DNA of 64,000 nt from Triticum aestivum. Its lineage: Eukaryota > Streptophyta > Magnoliopsida > Poales > Poaceae. The stretch's first letter is position 1. The number at the start of each line of letters is the position of its first letter. The notes beneath the pieces were generated by a model. That model had not been told where the DNA came from, made no database searches, and saw only the letters and a list, made by a program, of their open reading frames with translations. A program made the translations under genes and the position numbers. The stretch lies in contig NC_057808.1 in the NCBI RefSeq assembly GCF_018294505.1, positions 360,598,871 through 360,662,870 of the forward strand, read 5' to 3'. This document shows, piece after piece, positions 22,665 to 36,000 of the stretch.

Positions 22665-25600
22665 TGAAGGAAATATGCCCTAGAGGCAACAATAAAGTTG
22701 TTATTTATATTTCCTTATATCATGATAAATGTTTATTATTCATGCTAGAATTGTATTAACCGGAAATTTAGTACATGTGTGAATACATAGACAAAACAGA
22801 GTGTCCCTAGTATGCCTCTACTTGACTAGCTCATTAATCAAAGATGGTTAAGTTTCCTAACCACAGACATGTGTTGTCATTTGATGAACGGGATCACATC
22901 ACTAGAGAATGATGTGATGGACAAGACCCATCCGTTAGCTTAGCATAATGATCGTTAAGTTTTATTGCTATTGCTTTCGTCATGACTTATACATATTCCT
23001 CTGACTATGAGATTATGCAACTCCCGAATACCGGAGGAACACCTTGTGTGCTATCAAACGTCACAACGTAACTGGGTGATTATAAAGATTCTCTACTGGT
23101 GTCTCCGAAGGTGTTTGTTGGGTTGGCATAGATCAAGATTAGGATTTGTCACTCTGAGTATCGGAGAGGTATCTGTGGGCCCTCTCGGTAATGCACATCA
23201 CTATAAGCCTTGCAAGCAATGTGACTAAGGAGTTAGTTGCGGGATGATGCATTATGGAACGAATAAAGAGACTTGCCGGTAACGATATTGAACTAGGTAT
23301 AAGGATACCGACGATCGAATCTCGGGAAAGTAACATACCGATGACAAAGGGAATGACGTATGTTGTCATTGCGGTTTGACCGATAAAGATCTTTGTAGAA
23401 TATGTAGGAACCAATATGTCACGCCCAGTATGCGACCCTATCCAAGAGGAACTCGAAGGTCCCACCAAGGATAGACCCGCATATTGAAACGCTTTTGCAA
23501 GGTGGATATCATTACATCAACATTACATAATAGATGGGGATACATACAAGAGGCATACAATGCCACAAGAATATATCAATATACATGAGAACAACATCCG
23601 ACTACGGATGAAACACAAACAGAAACTCAAACGACATCCACCCTGCTAGCCCAGGCTGCCGACCTGGAACCTATCCCCTGATCGAAGAAGAAGCAGAAGA
23701 AGAAGTCCAAAACAAGTAACATCGCTCTCGTGTCATGATCATCGCAAAACCTGTACCTGCAACTGGTGTTGTAGTAATCTGTGAGCCACGAGGACTCAGC
23801 AATCCCATTACCATGGGTATCAAGACTAGCAAAGCTTAATGGGTATGGAAAGGATAAGTGAGGTTGCAGTAGCGACTAAGCATGTATGGTGGCTAACATA
23901 CGCAAATAAGAGCGAGAAGAGAAGCAACGGAACGGTCGTGAAACTAGCAATGATCAAGAAGTGATCCTGAACTCCTACTTACGTCAAACATAACCCAAAA
24001 ACCGTGTTCACTTCCCGGACTCCGCCGAAAAGAGACCATCACGGTTACACACGCGGTTGATGCGTTTTATTGAAGTCAAGTGTCAAGTTCTCTACAACCG
24101 GACATTAACAAATTCCCATCTGCCACATAACCGCGGGCACGGCTCTTGAAAGTTTATACCCTGCAGGGGTGTCCCAACTTAGCCCATTATAAGCTCTAAT
24201 GGTCAACGAAGGATATTCCTTCTCCCAGGAAGACCCGATCAGTCTCGGAATCCCGGTTTACAAGGCATTTCGACAATGGTAAAACAAGACCAGCAAAGCC
24301 GCCCGATGTGCCGACAATCCCGATAGGAGCTGCACATATCTCGTTCTCAGGGCAACACCGGATGAGACTAGCAATGAGTAAAACCAGACTTCGAGTTTCC
24401 CCGAGGTGGCCCCGCAGGCAGCTCGGTTCGAACCAACACTTAGAGAAGCACTGGCCATGGGGGGGGGGGTTAAAATAAGGATGACCCTCGGGATGCGCGA
24501 CTCCCAAGGGAAAAAGGCTAGGTGAGGCAAATGTGAAACCAAGGTTGGGCCTTGCTGGAAGAGTTTTATTCAAAGCAAACTGTCAAGGGGTTCCCATAAA
24601 TCACCCAACCGCGTAAGGGACACAAAATCAAGGAACATAACACCGGTATGACGGAAACTAGGGCAGCAAGAGTGGAACAAAACACCAGGCATAAGGCCGA
24701 GCCTTCCACCCTTTACCAAGTATATAGATGCATTAATTAAATAATAGAATATTGTGATATCCCAACATAAACATAATCCAACATGGAGCAATCTTCATCT
24801 TCACCTGCAACTAGCAACGCTATAAGAGGGGCTGAGCAAAGCGGTAACATAGCCAAACAACGGTTTGCTAGGTAGGGTGAAAAGGTTAGAGGCTGACATG
24901 GCAATTTGGGAGGCATTGAAGAATAAATGATAGGTAGCGCAGCATAGCGATAGATAGCATAGGAATGATAGTAATGAGATCCAAGGTGACGGTCATCTTG
25001 CCTGAAATCCCGCTAGGAAGAAGAACGAGTCCATGAAGAAGATGAAGCCACGAAGACGAACGAATCCTCACGATCGCAACGACACGGGAACTATCGAGAA
25101 GAAGCACACAACATGGTAAACACACCACACATGAACAAGGCATGATGCTCAACCAAGTATGATGCATGACAAGGCTACATGAAGCTACTCATGGCAAGAG
25201 ATGATGCATACAAGAACAACCCATCAAAGCAAGTTTAAATGAGGCCGGAAGCAACATATAACAATTCCGGTAAGTCCTCATATACAAATTTCGAAATTGG
25301 TCCAGATCTGAATAAAACTTATGTTCAAGTTGTTAAACAGAAAGTTAAGATGCACCATGATGATCTACACGAAATTCTAGTCAAGTTACATATAAAGTTC
25401 ATTTAGTTCGGAGCTACGGCCTAGAAGATATGAGCAAAGCAAGTTAAACATGGCATTGATGCAAAATGCATACAAACATCAAGCAAACACCTCAAAACAA
25501 GGATGCAACAATATAATATGGAACTACATGCAATACTAAGCAAGTTTCATATAGAGCAAGCTCAAAACGGAGCAACGGTGCAACACATACACTCCAAACA

Positions 25601-28600
25601 AGATATAGCAACAATCTGTCCAAAACAGCAACTAGGCATTTTGCAAGCATCAAAACAATATGCTACAGCATCCTAACATGAGAGCAAAAGGCATGGACGT
25701 GATGTACAGGTAAAGCGTTACAAAACATGAACACTAAGCTAACTCCATAAATCACCAGAACATGCTCAAAAGGACATGGAAAGATTGCAAATAATAACAG
25801 TTCACAGACTTAGCAGAAATCACTGGACATGGCAGAAATAACATCAGGTTGCAAAGTTTAGAGCTATCAAACAACATGCTACAGGAACATATCATAGCAA
25901 GAAAAGGCATAGCATGAGTCTACTAATTGCATAGAACAAAAGTCTCTTACTGATCACGAGCCAAAAAGGCACAAAAGATATAATGGCGCCCATGTAAACA
26001 TAGCAAGTTTTATAAACAGATTCAGACTTCGCAGAAAAACGGAGCATGGCATAAACAGAATTATGAAAGCATCTTTGCGAGCTCAAATCACTCATCACAA
26101 AGCATTTCATGGAATGTGAAGGCATCCAACAGTAATATGGCATAATTATGAAGCTAATCATGGCAAGAGCAAGTTCATAGGGTGCATGGATCTCTAGCAA
26201 AACACATGTCAAAACTGAACTTAATGTTAACAGGCTGACAGCAACATTATTTATCAAGTTCGGAGCAATATTACAACAAGCTACAACAGGCTATAAATGC
26301 AAACAAGGGCACGGATGTATACATCATAACTTGTATAACAAAACACCCTTAGTGAACATCTCCAGATTATTCATATAACTCATGATGGCAGCAGGTTTAC
26401 ATGGCATCACAATATAACAGACTCAGACGTCAGAAATGACTGTCACAGAAATCAGCAACATCACGAAGGCTACTTTGCATCTTGTGCTAGTCACCACATA
26501 TATCACAAAAATACGAGACAAGCACCATTGTAAGGATGACATGATGTAGTGCAAAAAGCATGTAGAGCTCATGCTCATAGGATGCACACACAAAATGCAA
26601 TGAAAAAGACAAATGATCAAGTTCTGATAACAGACAGCAGTTAACATCATATAGCACTCTTGCAACGGTGATTAGGGCATCAATATGGACTCAAACAAGC
26701 ATGGCATAATGGAACTAAATGAAGAGCATCTCACAGCGAACATTTCGATGTATCATGCATGCAAAACGGAGCTATGTGCAAGAAGTTACAGGAGGTCGAA
26801 GATGCACACATATCATGAGTTTTCAGGGACTTGGACGAAAATCAGCTCGCAGGAAAAGTGGACGGGGACGTTCCAGGACGGAGAGATCTGGGCGCGAGGA
26901 GGTGTTTGGATGACGGGGTTGGTGGATCTCGTCCCGATCCGGGGGACTTCGCCGGAGTTGGCCGGGGACGCGGCCGGAGAGGAGGAAGACGGCCAGAGAG
27001 GACGAAGGGGGACCGGATCCGAGGCACTCCTCGCCGGATCCGGCGCCCACGACGGCGGAGGCGAGGCTAGACGGCGGCGGAGGGCGGGCGAGCGGGCGGC
27101 GGCGGCTGATCTCGGGCGCGGGTCGGGCGGCGCGCCGGCGCCGGAGGCGGGCGGCGACCAGAGCGGAGGGGCGCAGGGCGGCGAGGCGCGGCGTCGCAGC
27201 CGCGGACAGGCGAAGGCAGCGGGGCGAAGGCTGGGGCGCTCGGGGCGGCGGGCGCGGTCGGGCTCGCGCGGGCCCGCGATGGGCTCGGCGGCCCGCGACC
27301 GCCGGGACGGCGCGGGGCGACGTGGCGTGATGCCAGTGGCTGCAGGGCGGCGGCGATTTCGTCCGGTGGCGGCGGATGTGTCCGGCGGCGGAGGTAGGTG
27401 GAGGCTAGGGTTAGACCGAGAATTTCGGGGGAGAAGACATATTTATAGGTAGAGGGAGCTAGGAGAGTCCAAATGAGGTGCGGTTTTCGCCCACACGATC
27501 ACGATCCAACGACCGAGAGCATGGAGGGGGTTTGGATGGGTTAGTGGGCTAATTTGGAGGGGAGCGGGGCTGCAAAGATAGAGGGGTTTTACAGTTACCC
27601 AGTTAACCGTTGGGGCATCAAACGACCTCCAAATGGAACGAAATTTGACGGGCGGTCTGCCGGTGCTATACCAAGACCACTCGGCAAATCTCGGCCCATT
27701 CCGAGAACATTTTTCTCCCGCTCACGAAACAAGGTCTGAGAGGGCGCCGGGCGCGTGTGGGAGTGTCGGATCACGAAACGGACAATGCGGAAAAGGACCG
27801 GATGCAAGTTTTGAAAAACATGCAGATGAAATGCAGATGATGACATGGCAAAATGCAACACGCAAGCAAATGACATGGAAATGACGGCGAATAACTGGAA
27901 GACACCTGGCGCATCGAATCCGGGGCATTACACAATATGAGCATCCAGGTTCCGCTATTGGTTATTGACTGGAGATGTGTCTCGGTCATGTCTACATAGT
28001 TCTCGAACCCGTAGGGTCTGCACGCTTAACGTTCGTTGATGATTTGTATTATGAGTTATGTGTTTTGGTGACCGAAGTTTGTTCGGAGTCCTGAATGAGA
28101 TCACGAACATGATGAGGAGTCTCGAAGTGGTCGATAGGTAAAGATTGATATATTGGAAGGTCGTATTCGGACACCAGAATGGTTCCGGAGTGTATTTGGT
28201 ACATACCGGAGTACCGGAGGGGTTACCGGAACTCCCCGGGGAAAGATATGGGCCATATGGGCCATAAGAGGGAGGCTAACCAGCCCACAAGGGGCTGGTG
28301 CACCCCCACAAGGGAGGAGGCCGAATTGGATTAGGGAAGTGGGCGCCACCCCCCTTTCCTTCTCCTACTCCCTCTCCTTACCCCCTTTCCCCCCTCCATG
28401 AGAAGGAAAAGAAGGGGGAGGGGGCGAATCCTACTAGGACTGGGAGTCCTAGTAGGACTCCCCCCTTATGGCGCGCACCTAGGGCCGGCCTCCTCCCTCT
28501 CCCTCCTTTATATACGTAGGCAGGGCACCCCTTGGAGACACAACAATTGTTTCAAGCCGTGTGTGGCGTTTCTCTCCACAGTTTGCTCCTCCGGTCATAG

Positions 28601-28942
28601 CATCGTAGTGCCTAGGCGAAGCCCTGCGTGGATCACATCACCATCACCGTCACCACGCCGTCGTGCTGACAAAACTCTCCCTCGACCCTCTGCTGGATCA
28701 AGAGTTCGAGGGACGTCATCGAGCTGAACATGTGCTGAACACGGAGGTGCCGTACGTTCGGTACTAAGATCGGTTGGATCGTGAAGACGTTCGACTAGAT
28801 CAACCGCGAAAACCTAACTCTTCCCCTTTCGGTCTACGAGGGTACGTGGACACACTCTCCGCCTCTCGTTGCTATGCTTCTCCTAGATAGATCTTGCGTG
28901 AGCGTAGGATTTTTTTGAAATTACATGCTACGTTCCCCAACA
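22665..28942 (+). repeat. 5' LTR of the Copia element, split by a solo LTR
   Basis: LTR pieces 22665-23416 and 27938-28942 join across the insertion with one copy of CAATA to give about 1757 bp. It starts TGAAGGAAATATGCC and ends CGTTCCCCAACA. A TATA-like 'tttatatacg' lies near 28508 in the second piece, giving a promoter for the genomic RNA. Confidence 0.92.
23417..27932 (-). mobile_element. 4.5-kb solo LTR, LARD (Sukkula)-like
   Basis: The 4516-bp block starts TGTCACGCCC and ends GGGGCATTACA on the plus strand, with TG..CA ends that are imperfect inverted repeats. The 5-bp duplication CAATA lies at 23412-23416 and 27933-27937. On the minus strand a TATAAATA box (27447-27440) is followed by a very GC-rich leader (about 27400-26880) and then AT-rich DNA with short intron-like segments, which sets the orientation. 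No gag or pol domain is present. The size fits the ~4.5-kb LTRs reported for the barley LARD family Sukkula, but the family was not verified. Long frames in the GC-rich part are low-complexity. Confidence 0.75.
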
Positions 28943-29428
28943 GTGGTATCCGAGCCAGGTCTATGCGTAGATGATATGCACGAGTAGAACACAATGAGTT
29001 GTGGGAGATAATAGTCATACTGCTTACCACCAACGTCTTATTTTGATTCGGCGGTATGGTTGTATGAAGCGGCCCGAACCAACATTACATGACCACGTTC
29101 ATGAGTCTGGTTCTACCGACGTGCTTTGCACACAGGTGGCTGGCGCGTGTCTGTTTCTCCAACTTTAGTTGAATCGAATTTGACTACGGCCGGTCCTTTT
29201 TAAAGGTTAAAACGGCACACTTGACGAAAAATCGTTGTGGTTTTGATGTGTAGGTAAGAACGGTTCTTGCTAGAAGCCCGTAGCAGCCATGTAAAACTTG
29301 CAACAACAAAGTAGAGGACGTCTAACTTGTTTTTGCAGGGCATGTTGTGATGTGATATGGTCAAGACGTGATGAGATATAAATTGTTGTATGAGATGATC
29401 AAGTTTTGTAAAAGTTATTGGCAACTGG
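28943..29428 (+). promoter_or_regulatory. Copia primer-binding site and 5' leader
   Basis: TGGTATCCGAGCCAGG at 28944-28959 is complementary in type to the 3' end of initiator-Met tRNA. The untranslated leader follows and is interrupted by the LINE at 29429-29444; it resumes at 61767. Confidence 0.85.
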
Positions 29429-29625
29429 CAGGAGCCTTATGGTTTTTTTTGACCTTGAAGACTGCAGGGCTTACACCCCACAACATTTTATTAAAGCCTC
29501 ACCAACAAATAATACAAGAGGTTCCTCAAGTAGAGGAATAGAAACATAAAGAAAAAAGACTATACAAAGCAGGCTAAACTAAACAGACCTGGAAAAGAAA
29601 AGAAAAATACATCTGCAAACACATC

Positions 29626-30739
29626 AAGGAGGAAGGAAATCAATCCACTTGAGTAAAGCCTCCTTGTATCTTCTCTTAATCCTGTGAGAGAGGAGGGTAA
29701 TATCATGTATAAAACCAGACCTCCACTGCCGAAAAGAAGGCCTGGTGTGTCTAAAAGCCTTATCATTCCTGACTTTCCAAATGTTCCACCATGATAGAAA
29801 GACCACTTCTGAAAAGAAAGGTTTATTAAAATCCTTCCTAGCATGTAGGGCAATTTCCACCATGTCATTGCTATTTAGCCAAGTGATTTGAAGATAATTC
29901 CAAATACGCATACTAAAGTTGCATTGGAAGAAGAGATGATTTCTGTCTTCAAGCACTCTAGTTAGACAAAGAACACATTCCGGCCCATCATTAATTTTCC
30001 AATGCCTGCGCTGAATCATATCCTTGGTGTTAACTCTGTCCATTATGACTAGCCAGGCAAACATTTTAGTTGTCATGGTGCAACAACTCTTCCATACCCA
30101 ATTGAGTATAGGATTAGCCAGAACTGGTTGGTGCACAAAGTCATAAAACTCTTGGCCGAATATTCAGACTTCTTCCAATGTCTCCAAGCCCAGGTGTCCT
30201 TGCCCTCATTGTCCAAAGAGATCTCTCTTAGCATAGATGAAAGCTGGTTGAGCTCCTGAAAAGCCAATTCAGACAGAGGCAAATAAAACATCTACTACAA
30301 ATTGCCCGCCTGAAACATTTCCATAACTGAAAGATTCTTATGCAAGGAGAAAGAAAACAACCGTGGGAACCTATCTTGCAGAGGGGTGCAAGAATTGTTA
30401 ATCACCCAATGATCTGACCAGAAAAGCACTGTGTCTCCTCTTCTGACTGTGACAGAGGTAACAACCCTGAATTTATCCATTACCTTACAAATGTCTCTCC
30501 ACCAAAAAGAACCACAAACTGTGGTGTCATGGGGGACTCTCTGCAAATAGTAAGAGTCCCAAACCAAGTGGACTCATGGAACATCTGCTCTGTTGTAGAA
30601 TTTGTTTAGATGTTTGAGAAGCAGAGCCTCATTTTGCAGCCCCGATTCAAAATTCCAAGTCCTCCCTTAAGTTTGGGCCTGCAAACTAGGGGCCAAGCAG
30701 CCAAGGAATGTCCCTTCTCCTGACCATACTTCCTCCATA
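29626..30739 (-). pseudogene. LINE ORF2, 3' part with zf-RVT domain
   Basis: This continues ORF2 from the other side of the Gypsy insertion. It covers the end of the RT/connection region (PKLKGGLGILN-type segment near 30665) and the zinc-binding zf-RVT domain, with WKINDGPECVLCL and NHLFFQCNFSMRIW near 29905-30000. It ends at a TGA at about 29626. A 1-bp frameshift near 30640 and stops near 30295 and 30140 break it. zf-RVT domains are common at the C terminus of plant LINE ORF2 proteins. Confidence 0.8.
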
Positions 30740-30744
30740 GGCAC

Positions 30745-31265
30745 TGTTGGGGATATAACTACTGGAGTCACCCGCCCGGGAAGGGCCGGGTTATGTCGTG
30801 ACGATCATCACATGAAGCCCAATATCAAGCTTGAGGATGGCGGTTCAATAATGGGCCTAAGGCCTAGAGGCGGCTTAAGGCCCGTAGTTATAAATCACCG
30901 TTAAGGCATGACTTATAGTGTAAGGCAAGAATAGTTAAGAGTCCGAGCCGGACACTGTTTATAAGCCGGCCGGGTCTCTGAGAGCCGCTGGGCGTTAACC
31001 TCTCTATATAAAGGGACGACCCAGCGGCGGTTCAAGACAAGTAAGATCAGATCGATAGCCTGGCATAGCGGTTTAGCTCCTTGGTCATCGAAACCCTAAG
31101 TAATCCAAACTCAACTGGAGTAGGCTTTTACCTTCACCGTAAGGGGCCGAACCAGTATAATCCTCGTGTCCTTTGTCCCGTTTTAACCCCTTTAAGCTTC
31201 CTAGTTGCGATGGCTCCACGACCAAGTCCTTGCACGAGGACATCTGCCGTGACAATTCCACGACA
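30745..31265 (+). repeat. 5' LTR of the outer Gypsy element
   Basis: It is 521 bp with a TATA box CTCTATATAAAGGG near 31001-31014. An ATG at 31210 lies inside the LTR in frame with gag. Most of the nine differences from the 3' LTR are transitions. Confidence 0.93.
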
Positions 31266-33007
31266 GTTGGCGCCCACCGTGGGGCCAGCGCACGGTGGAT
31301 TTGAGTTCTTGAAGGGCAGCTTCGAAGGGCTCAAGGGATACGCTGTGGGCCGGATCACCAAGAGTCATCGCGGCAAGCTCTACATCGACGATGCAGGATG
31401 GGGCCCCGACGCCGGCTCAATCGAGTACGGGTACCGGATCCCCTTCGGTGGAATCCACGTTTTCATTGGCAAGATTGGCGAGCCAGGCCCTGAGCCGGAC
31501 CTCTGCACCGACCTCGTCGAGACGGCTCAGCGTGCGAGACCCGCCCGGACTCTGCCTACCTTGAAGCGTGCTTTCGTGGGATGCGTCCATGGAGGACTCT
31601 CTAAAGGATCTGGATCTGGCGATGAGACAGCCGCCCGCTCTGACGGCGAGTCGTCCACAGATGAGACCAACTCGTTATATCAACTTCAAGATGGCAGGCT
31701 CAGGGGTTGTTCCGATGGCGACAGTATTCCGGACCCCTTTGAGCCGCCAAGCCGGGTTGGAATATTCATGGCCGGCACACAACCTGATCAAAACCCCACC
31801 GCTGGGGCAGGAGGCCCTGTGCACTCGCCGGCTCAGGTGCTAATGGATCTCACAGATAAGATGACGGCCCTGTTAACTGCCACGGTCGTCTCGGCGGATC
31901 AAGCTCAACATGATGCAGAAGTAGCACAACTAAAATTGGACATAGCGCAGGCCAAGGAAGACCTGGCAGCGGAAGGAGTTAGGATGGCTGTAGAGCGGGC
32001 GGCTCTGGACGCCCAGGCTCAGTTTATTCAGGCGCAGTCTTTCCGGCTCACGATGGATCAGAACGCATCCAATGAGGTCATGAGAAGGAGGTATCAGAAA
32101 GCGCAATCTCGGCTCCCTCCGGTTTATGACCCTCGCAACCTATTCAACACACCCAGTGCAGGGCCTAGCAACCCGCCAGAGACGAATCAGATCACAGCAC
32201 CCAGGGTGGGAACGCTGGTTCAGCCACCAGTGATGGGGCCTCCCCGTGTGAATACTGCACCGCCTCCATACGTGCCAACACCACCGGGTCATTATTCTAA
32301 CCCGTTGGAAAACATGATCGCTGCAGCAGCGCGACTGGCGGCTCTTCCGGTTGAGGGTGACTCCCCAACGGCGGTCGAAACCCGCAGAGTCAGAGAACTT
32401 CTTCAGACGGCTTTGGCGCAGCAGGAGGCATATTCATATAGCTGGGACATGATTCATTCGACCCCTCGACAGGCAATTCGTCAAAACCGGAGTCCGAGTT
32501 ATAGCAGACACATGGCGTCGGCGACCGGCTCAAGCAATGTCCGGCGCCATGACTTTCCTGGGGGGCATGGACCGGCACATAATGGAGCCTTTAATGCGGT
32601 AGATCAAGACAGAGCGCGTCAGGAAGCTGAGCAGGCGGCTCAGATGACGGCTTACCAGCCTTTTCTGGTTCACCCGACGGCTTCTGTTGAGGCAGGCATG
32701 GCTACAAGAGCCGGAGGCGTCCCTTGCCTGGTGCCGGCTCTCCGTAACGAACGTCTGCCCAAGGATTTCAAAGGACCTAGGAAGGTACCTAATTACATGG
32801 CTGATTTACAGCCTGGAGCATGGGTTGAGAGCTACGAGATGGCTATGGAGTTGCTGGAGGTCAGCGAAGCGGCAACGGCCAAATACTTCACCATGATGTT
32901 GGATGGGACTGCCCGCACTTGGTTGAAGGGACTGCCGCCCAATTCCATCGGGTCATGGGCGGAGCTAAAAGCCCGGTTCATCCAAAACTTCAAAGATACA
33001 TGTAGGT
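31210..33007 (+). pseudogene. gag: gag of the outer Gypsy element, N-terminal part
   Basis: The frame is open from inside the 5' LTR through the primer site to the inner insertion. The first ATG after the TATA box that fits is 31210 (MAPRPSPCTRTSAV); there is no Met in the next ~185 codons until 31768. The N-terminal region is conserved-looking (GKLYIDDAGWGPDAGS, YGYRIPFGGIHVF). An Ala/Gln-rich helix follows, then a Pro-rich linker, then the capsid core start (VPNYMADLQPGAWVESYEMA, MMLDGTARTWLKGLPP). It is cut after FKDTC by the inner Gypsy at 33008. No stop or frameshift occurs in this half. Confidence 0.82.
31268..31285 (+). promoter_or_regulatory. Primer-binding site of the outer Gypsy element
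   Basis: TGGCGCCCACCGTGGGGC starts two bases after the 5' LTR. It has the TGG expected for pairing with a tRNA CCA end; the tRNA was not identified. It is also translated in the gag frame if the ATG in the LTR is used. Confidence 0.7.
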
Positions 33008-36000
33008 TGTGACACCCAAATTGTTTTTTTGGATTTTTCAAAAGATTTTATTTGACTTGAGGGAGGTGAATTAATATTTTTTTCAAAAGGACCCTCCCTT
33101 TCAAATATTTTTCTCATGACAAGAGTTTTATTTGGATTCACCCAAGACTTGCTTTTGGTCTTAGAGGTCCTTGCCTTTTTATTTGAACTCAAGACAAAAT
33201 ACTTTTCACTTGAGAAAAATGCCTTTTGAAAATCTCTTTGAAAACGCACTATGGCTTTTGGATAAATCCTTTGCCACTTTCAACATTTCTCTCTTGCCAT
33301 GGCCTTAGTGCAAATCCACTCTCCTAAACCTTCCCTCACCTTTGGATCATGATTTGCATCAAATCCAGCAAGTTGAACCTCCCCATATGATTATTTTTCC
33401 ATTTAAATCATATTCAAACAAATTTCTGTCTTCTATTCTAGCCATTGGTGATTTACAAAGGAACTCCACTTTCTGCTTTGATTTTTGCCCCCAAACCTTT
33501 TTACCTTCCTAGTCCCTTGAACCCTCAACCAAGATCCATGAAGGTCCACTGGTCTTCAGTTCAAATTTTTCAAACTACACTTGCTGCAAGTTTGGACCAG
33601 ATTTGTCAAATTTGGTGAAATTCATTCAAATCCTTCTCCAAAAATTCTGAAAAAAATCAGGCAGCCTGTGGGTGCATTGAGTGGTCACCTCACCAAGTCC
33701 CAGCCCCAGGAATTTTTTTCTCATTGCCAAATCATTCTGTCGAACACCTGCAGTGCATTGTCAAAATCAGGTTCAGTAAAGTTCAGAGAACATTTCAGTG
33801 CACTGTCGTTTTCTTCAGAACCCGACGTCGATCTCGCCAGTGCCGCTGTGTCGCCGTGTTCCCTGTCCCCTCCCCCTTGTCCTCTGCACCGCACGAGCGT
33901 CTGGCACCTTGAGGACGTCGGCGACGAGTAGTAGAAGGTGCGCCGCCCCGTGACCAACGCCAGCGGCGGCTTTGCGGCCGCCAGAGAGAGGCGCGGCGCT
34001 GACGGCGCCACCCAGCGCCGCCCAAGCCACCGGAGCTCGCCGCGTGGCCTTCCACTCCCCAGAACGCGCTGCCACTCTTGTCGTGAACCGCTGGGCGCGG
34101 AGCGCGCTCTCTGCCGCCGACGTGCCCGTGCGGCCACCCCACCATGGACCGGCGCCGTTACGCCAAGACCAGCCGGGATTAGCGGGGGAACGACACCAGT
34201 AACTTCCACTGATGCTGCCTGGCCACTCAAACCTCCTGCCAATCCACTGCATCGCCGTAATTGCTCGCCGGAGATTCTCCGTTCACGGCCACCCCGTCGA
34301 TCCGCCTATAAATAGAGGCCCCGAGCTTCAACTCGAACCCACACCATCCCTGCACTCCACCTAGAGCACGCCTAGCCACTGGAAGAGCCCCGAGGAGGTC
34401 TCCTTCCTCGACTCCGGCCGCCGCGACCCGCCACGGGATCCAGCTCGATTCGCCCCCGTGCGTGCACCTCCGCCTCCCATCTCTTGCTAGTAGCTTCACT
34501 ATGCATCCCTCCTTCTGACCCGCGGTTCAATTCGAAGTTTGCAGCCCTCCACCGGAGTTCTCCACCATCACCCGAGCCGCCGTCCGCCGGAGAAAGTGTC
34601 GCCGTCGATGTGGTGCTCCCCGTTGGTCGAGTCCACCACCCACCGATGCGGAAGAACACGCTGAAGCTCTTGGTACCCTCCGATCTTCCTGACTCGCCGT
34701 GGTTCGACGCCGGTGTCCACCGCAGTCTTCGGGCGCCGGCGAGCTTTTTGAACCTGACATGTGGACCCCCATGTCAGCCTCTGTTCTATTCTTCCTCGAA
34801 CCGTTTTCTGTTGGCGCCTTCGGGAAAAATACGCTTTCCCTCTTTAGCTAGCGCATTTCTTTCCGAAGCGTTTTCTGGTTTCTCAGTTTAAACCCTGGAA
34901 CTTTTCTATTTCATTACAGATGAGTCCCTGGACAGAAACCTTTATAACTTTTTAATAAAAAGGGATTTTTGAGTGATTCTTTTTCTGACAGTCTTAAAAT
35001 TTTGTCTTGTTATTTTTGAGATTTATTCGGAAAAATTTTGGAGAAATTTTTATGCACGCGTTGGTTTTCACGTTAGTGCCCGTTTTCGTTATTGCCGTAG
35101 GTTCCGGAAGAGGTGACGGAGCCGCGAACTTCGCCGAGCTAGACTCCGACTTCTCCGAACCAGGCAAGCATGTTTGAACCTTTGATATGATAGGTGTTTT
35201 GCATGTTTGCGTGAAAGTTTGTGCGTGGCATATGAGTATCGGTGAGTTCCCCGTTGCTTGCGAGGCAACTACCCGCATGTTCCAAAGTTGCGATGATCTC
35301 TGGTGAGAGATGGCCTAATCATGTGGTGACATGAAGGGCAGCAAGGTGGTACTGTTGTAGCATACCAGCCTTGCGTCATCCGACAAATCCCGAGGTTAAC
35401 GTGGACGGAGCCACGTTATCGTTCTTTTCCCTTCCGTGCTACCACATGTTTCTTTTGCCAGGATGCGGTTTAGTAAGTTGGTAACCTCTTTCCGTGTACA
35501 CACCAAACAGAGGGGCCGGGACGATGGTACCTTGGCCTAGGATTAAAGCCATTCATCCGGTCAGGGGGCATGGGTGTTTCCGGTTGGGACCGAGAGGGGG
35601 GCACCCCCTTAGAGTGCGCGTATAGAAATTTGATCCCATGCTACGCGAGGTTGTAGCCTCCCCGTCTCAAGGTTTTCCTTGAACGTAGCCGAGGGTGATC
35701 CCTGGCTTCGGAATATTGAATGGGTGTGTACTGGTTAGACGTGTTTCTTCCAAAACACCGTAAACGGAACTAGTCCCTGTGACTACTGAAATCCGTTGGC
35801 TGTGGTTAAGTACAAACTCTGCAGAGTCAAATTCTTCCAAGTCATCGTATCCATGATCAAGTAGTGAAGTCAGTATATCCCTATCTATCCGCGTGGAAAA
35901 CTTGTCCCCGGTGAACAAGCTCAAGTGGTGAACCCAATTTAATTATTATTACTGTGGATGGACTAACCTTATATTTGCCTCGTACTTGTAATAATTTATA

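Noticed and set aside
26685..27452. 255-codon Gly/Arg/Ala-rich frame
   Set aside because: It lies on the strand opposite to the solo LTR promoter, in a GC-rich leader, with low-complexity composition and no domain.
30745..31265. Reading the LTR ends at 55564-56109 as part of the LINE RT frame
   Set aside because: The frame continues into the Gypsy LTR only by chance; the real LINE frame resumes on the far side at 30739.
33721..34900. Several frames of 76-173 codons on both strands in the GC-rich part of the 4-kb LTR, and the same frames at 41196-42506
   Set aside because: They are low-complexity Arg/Pro/Ser-rich translations of a CpG-rich U3/leader, overlap each other on both strands, and exist only because the LTR is duplicated.
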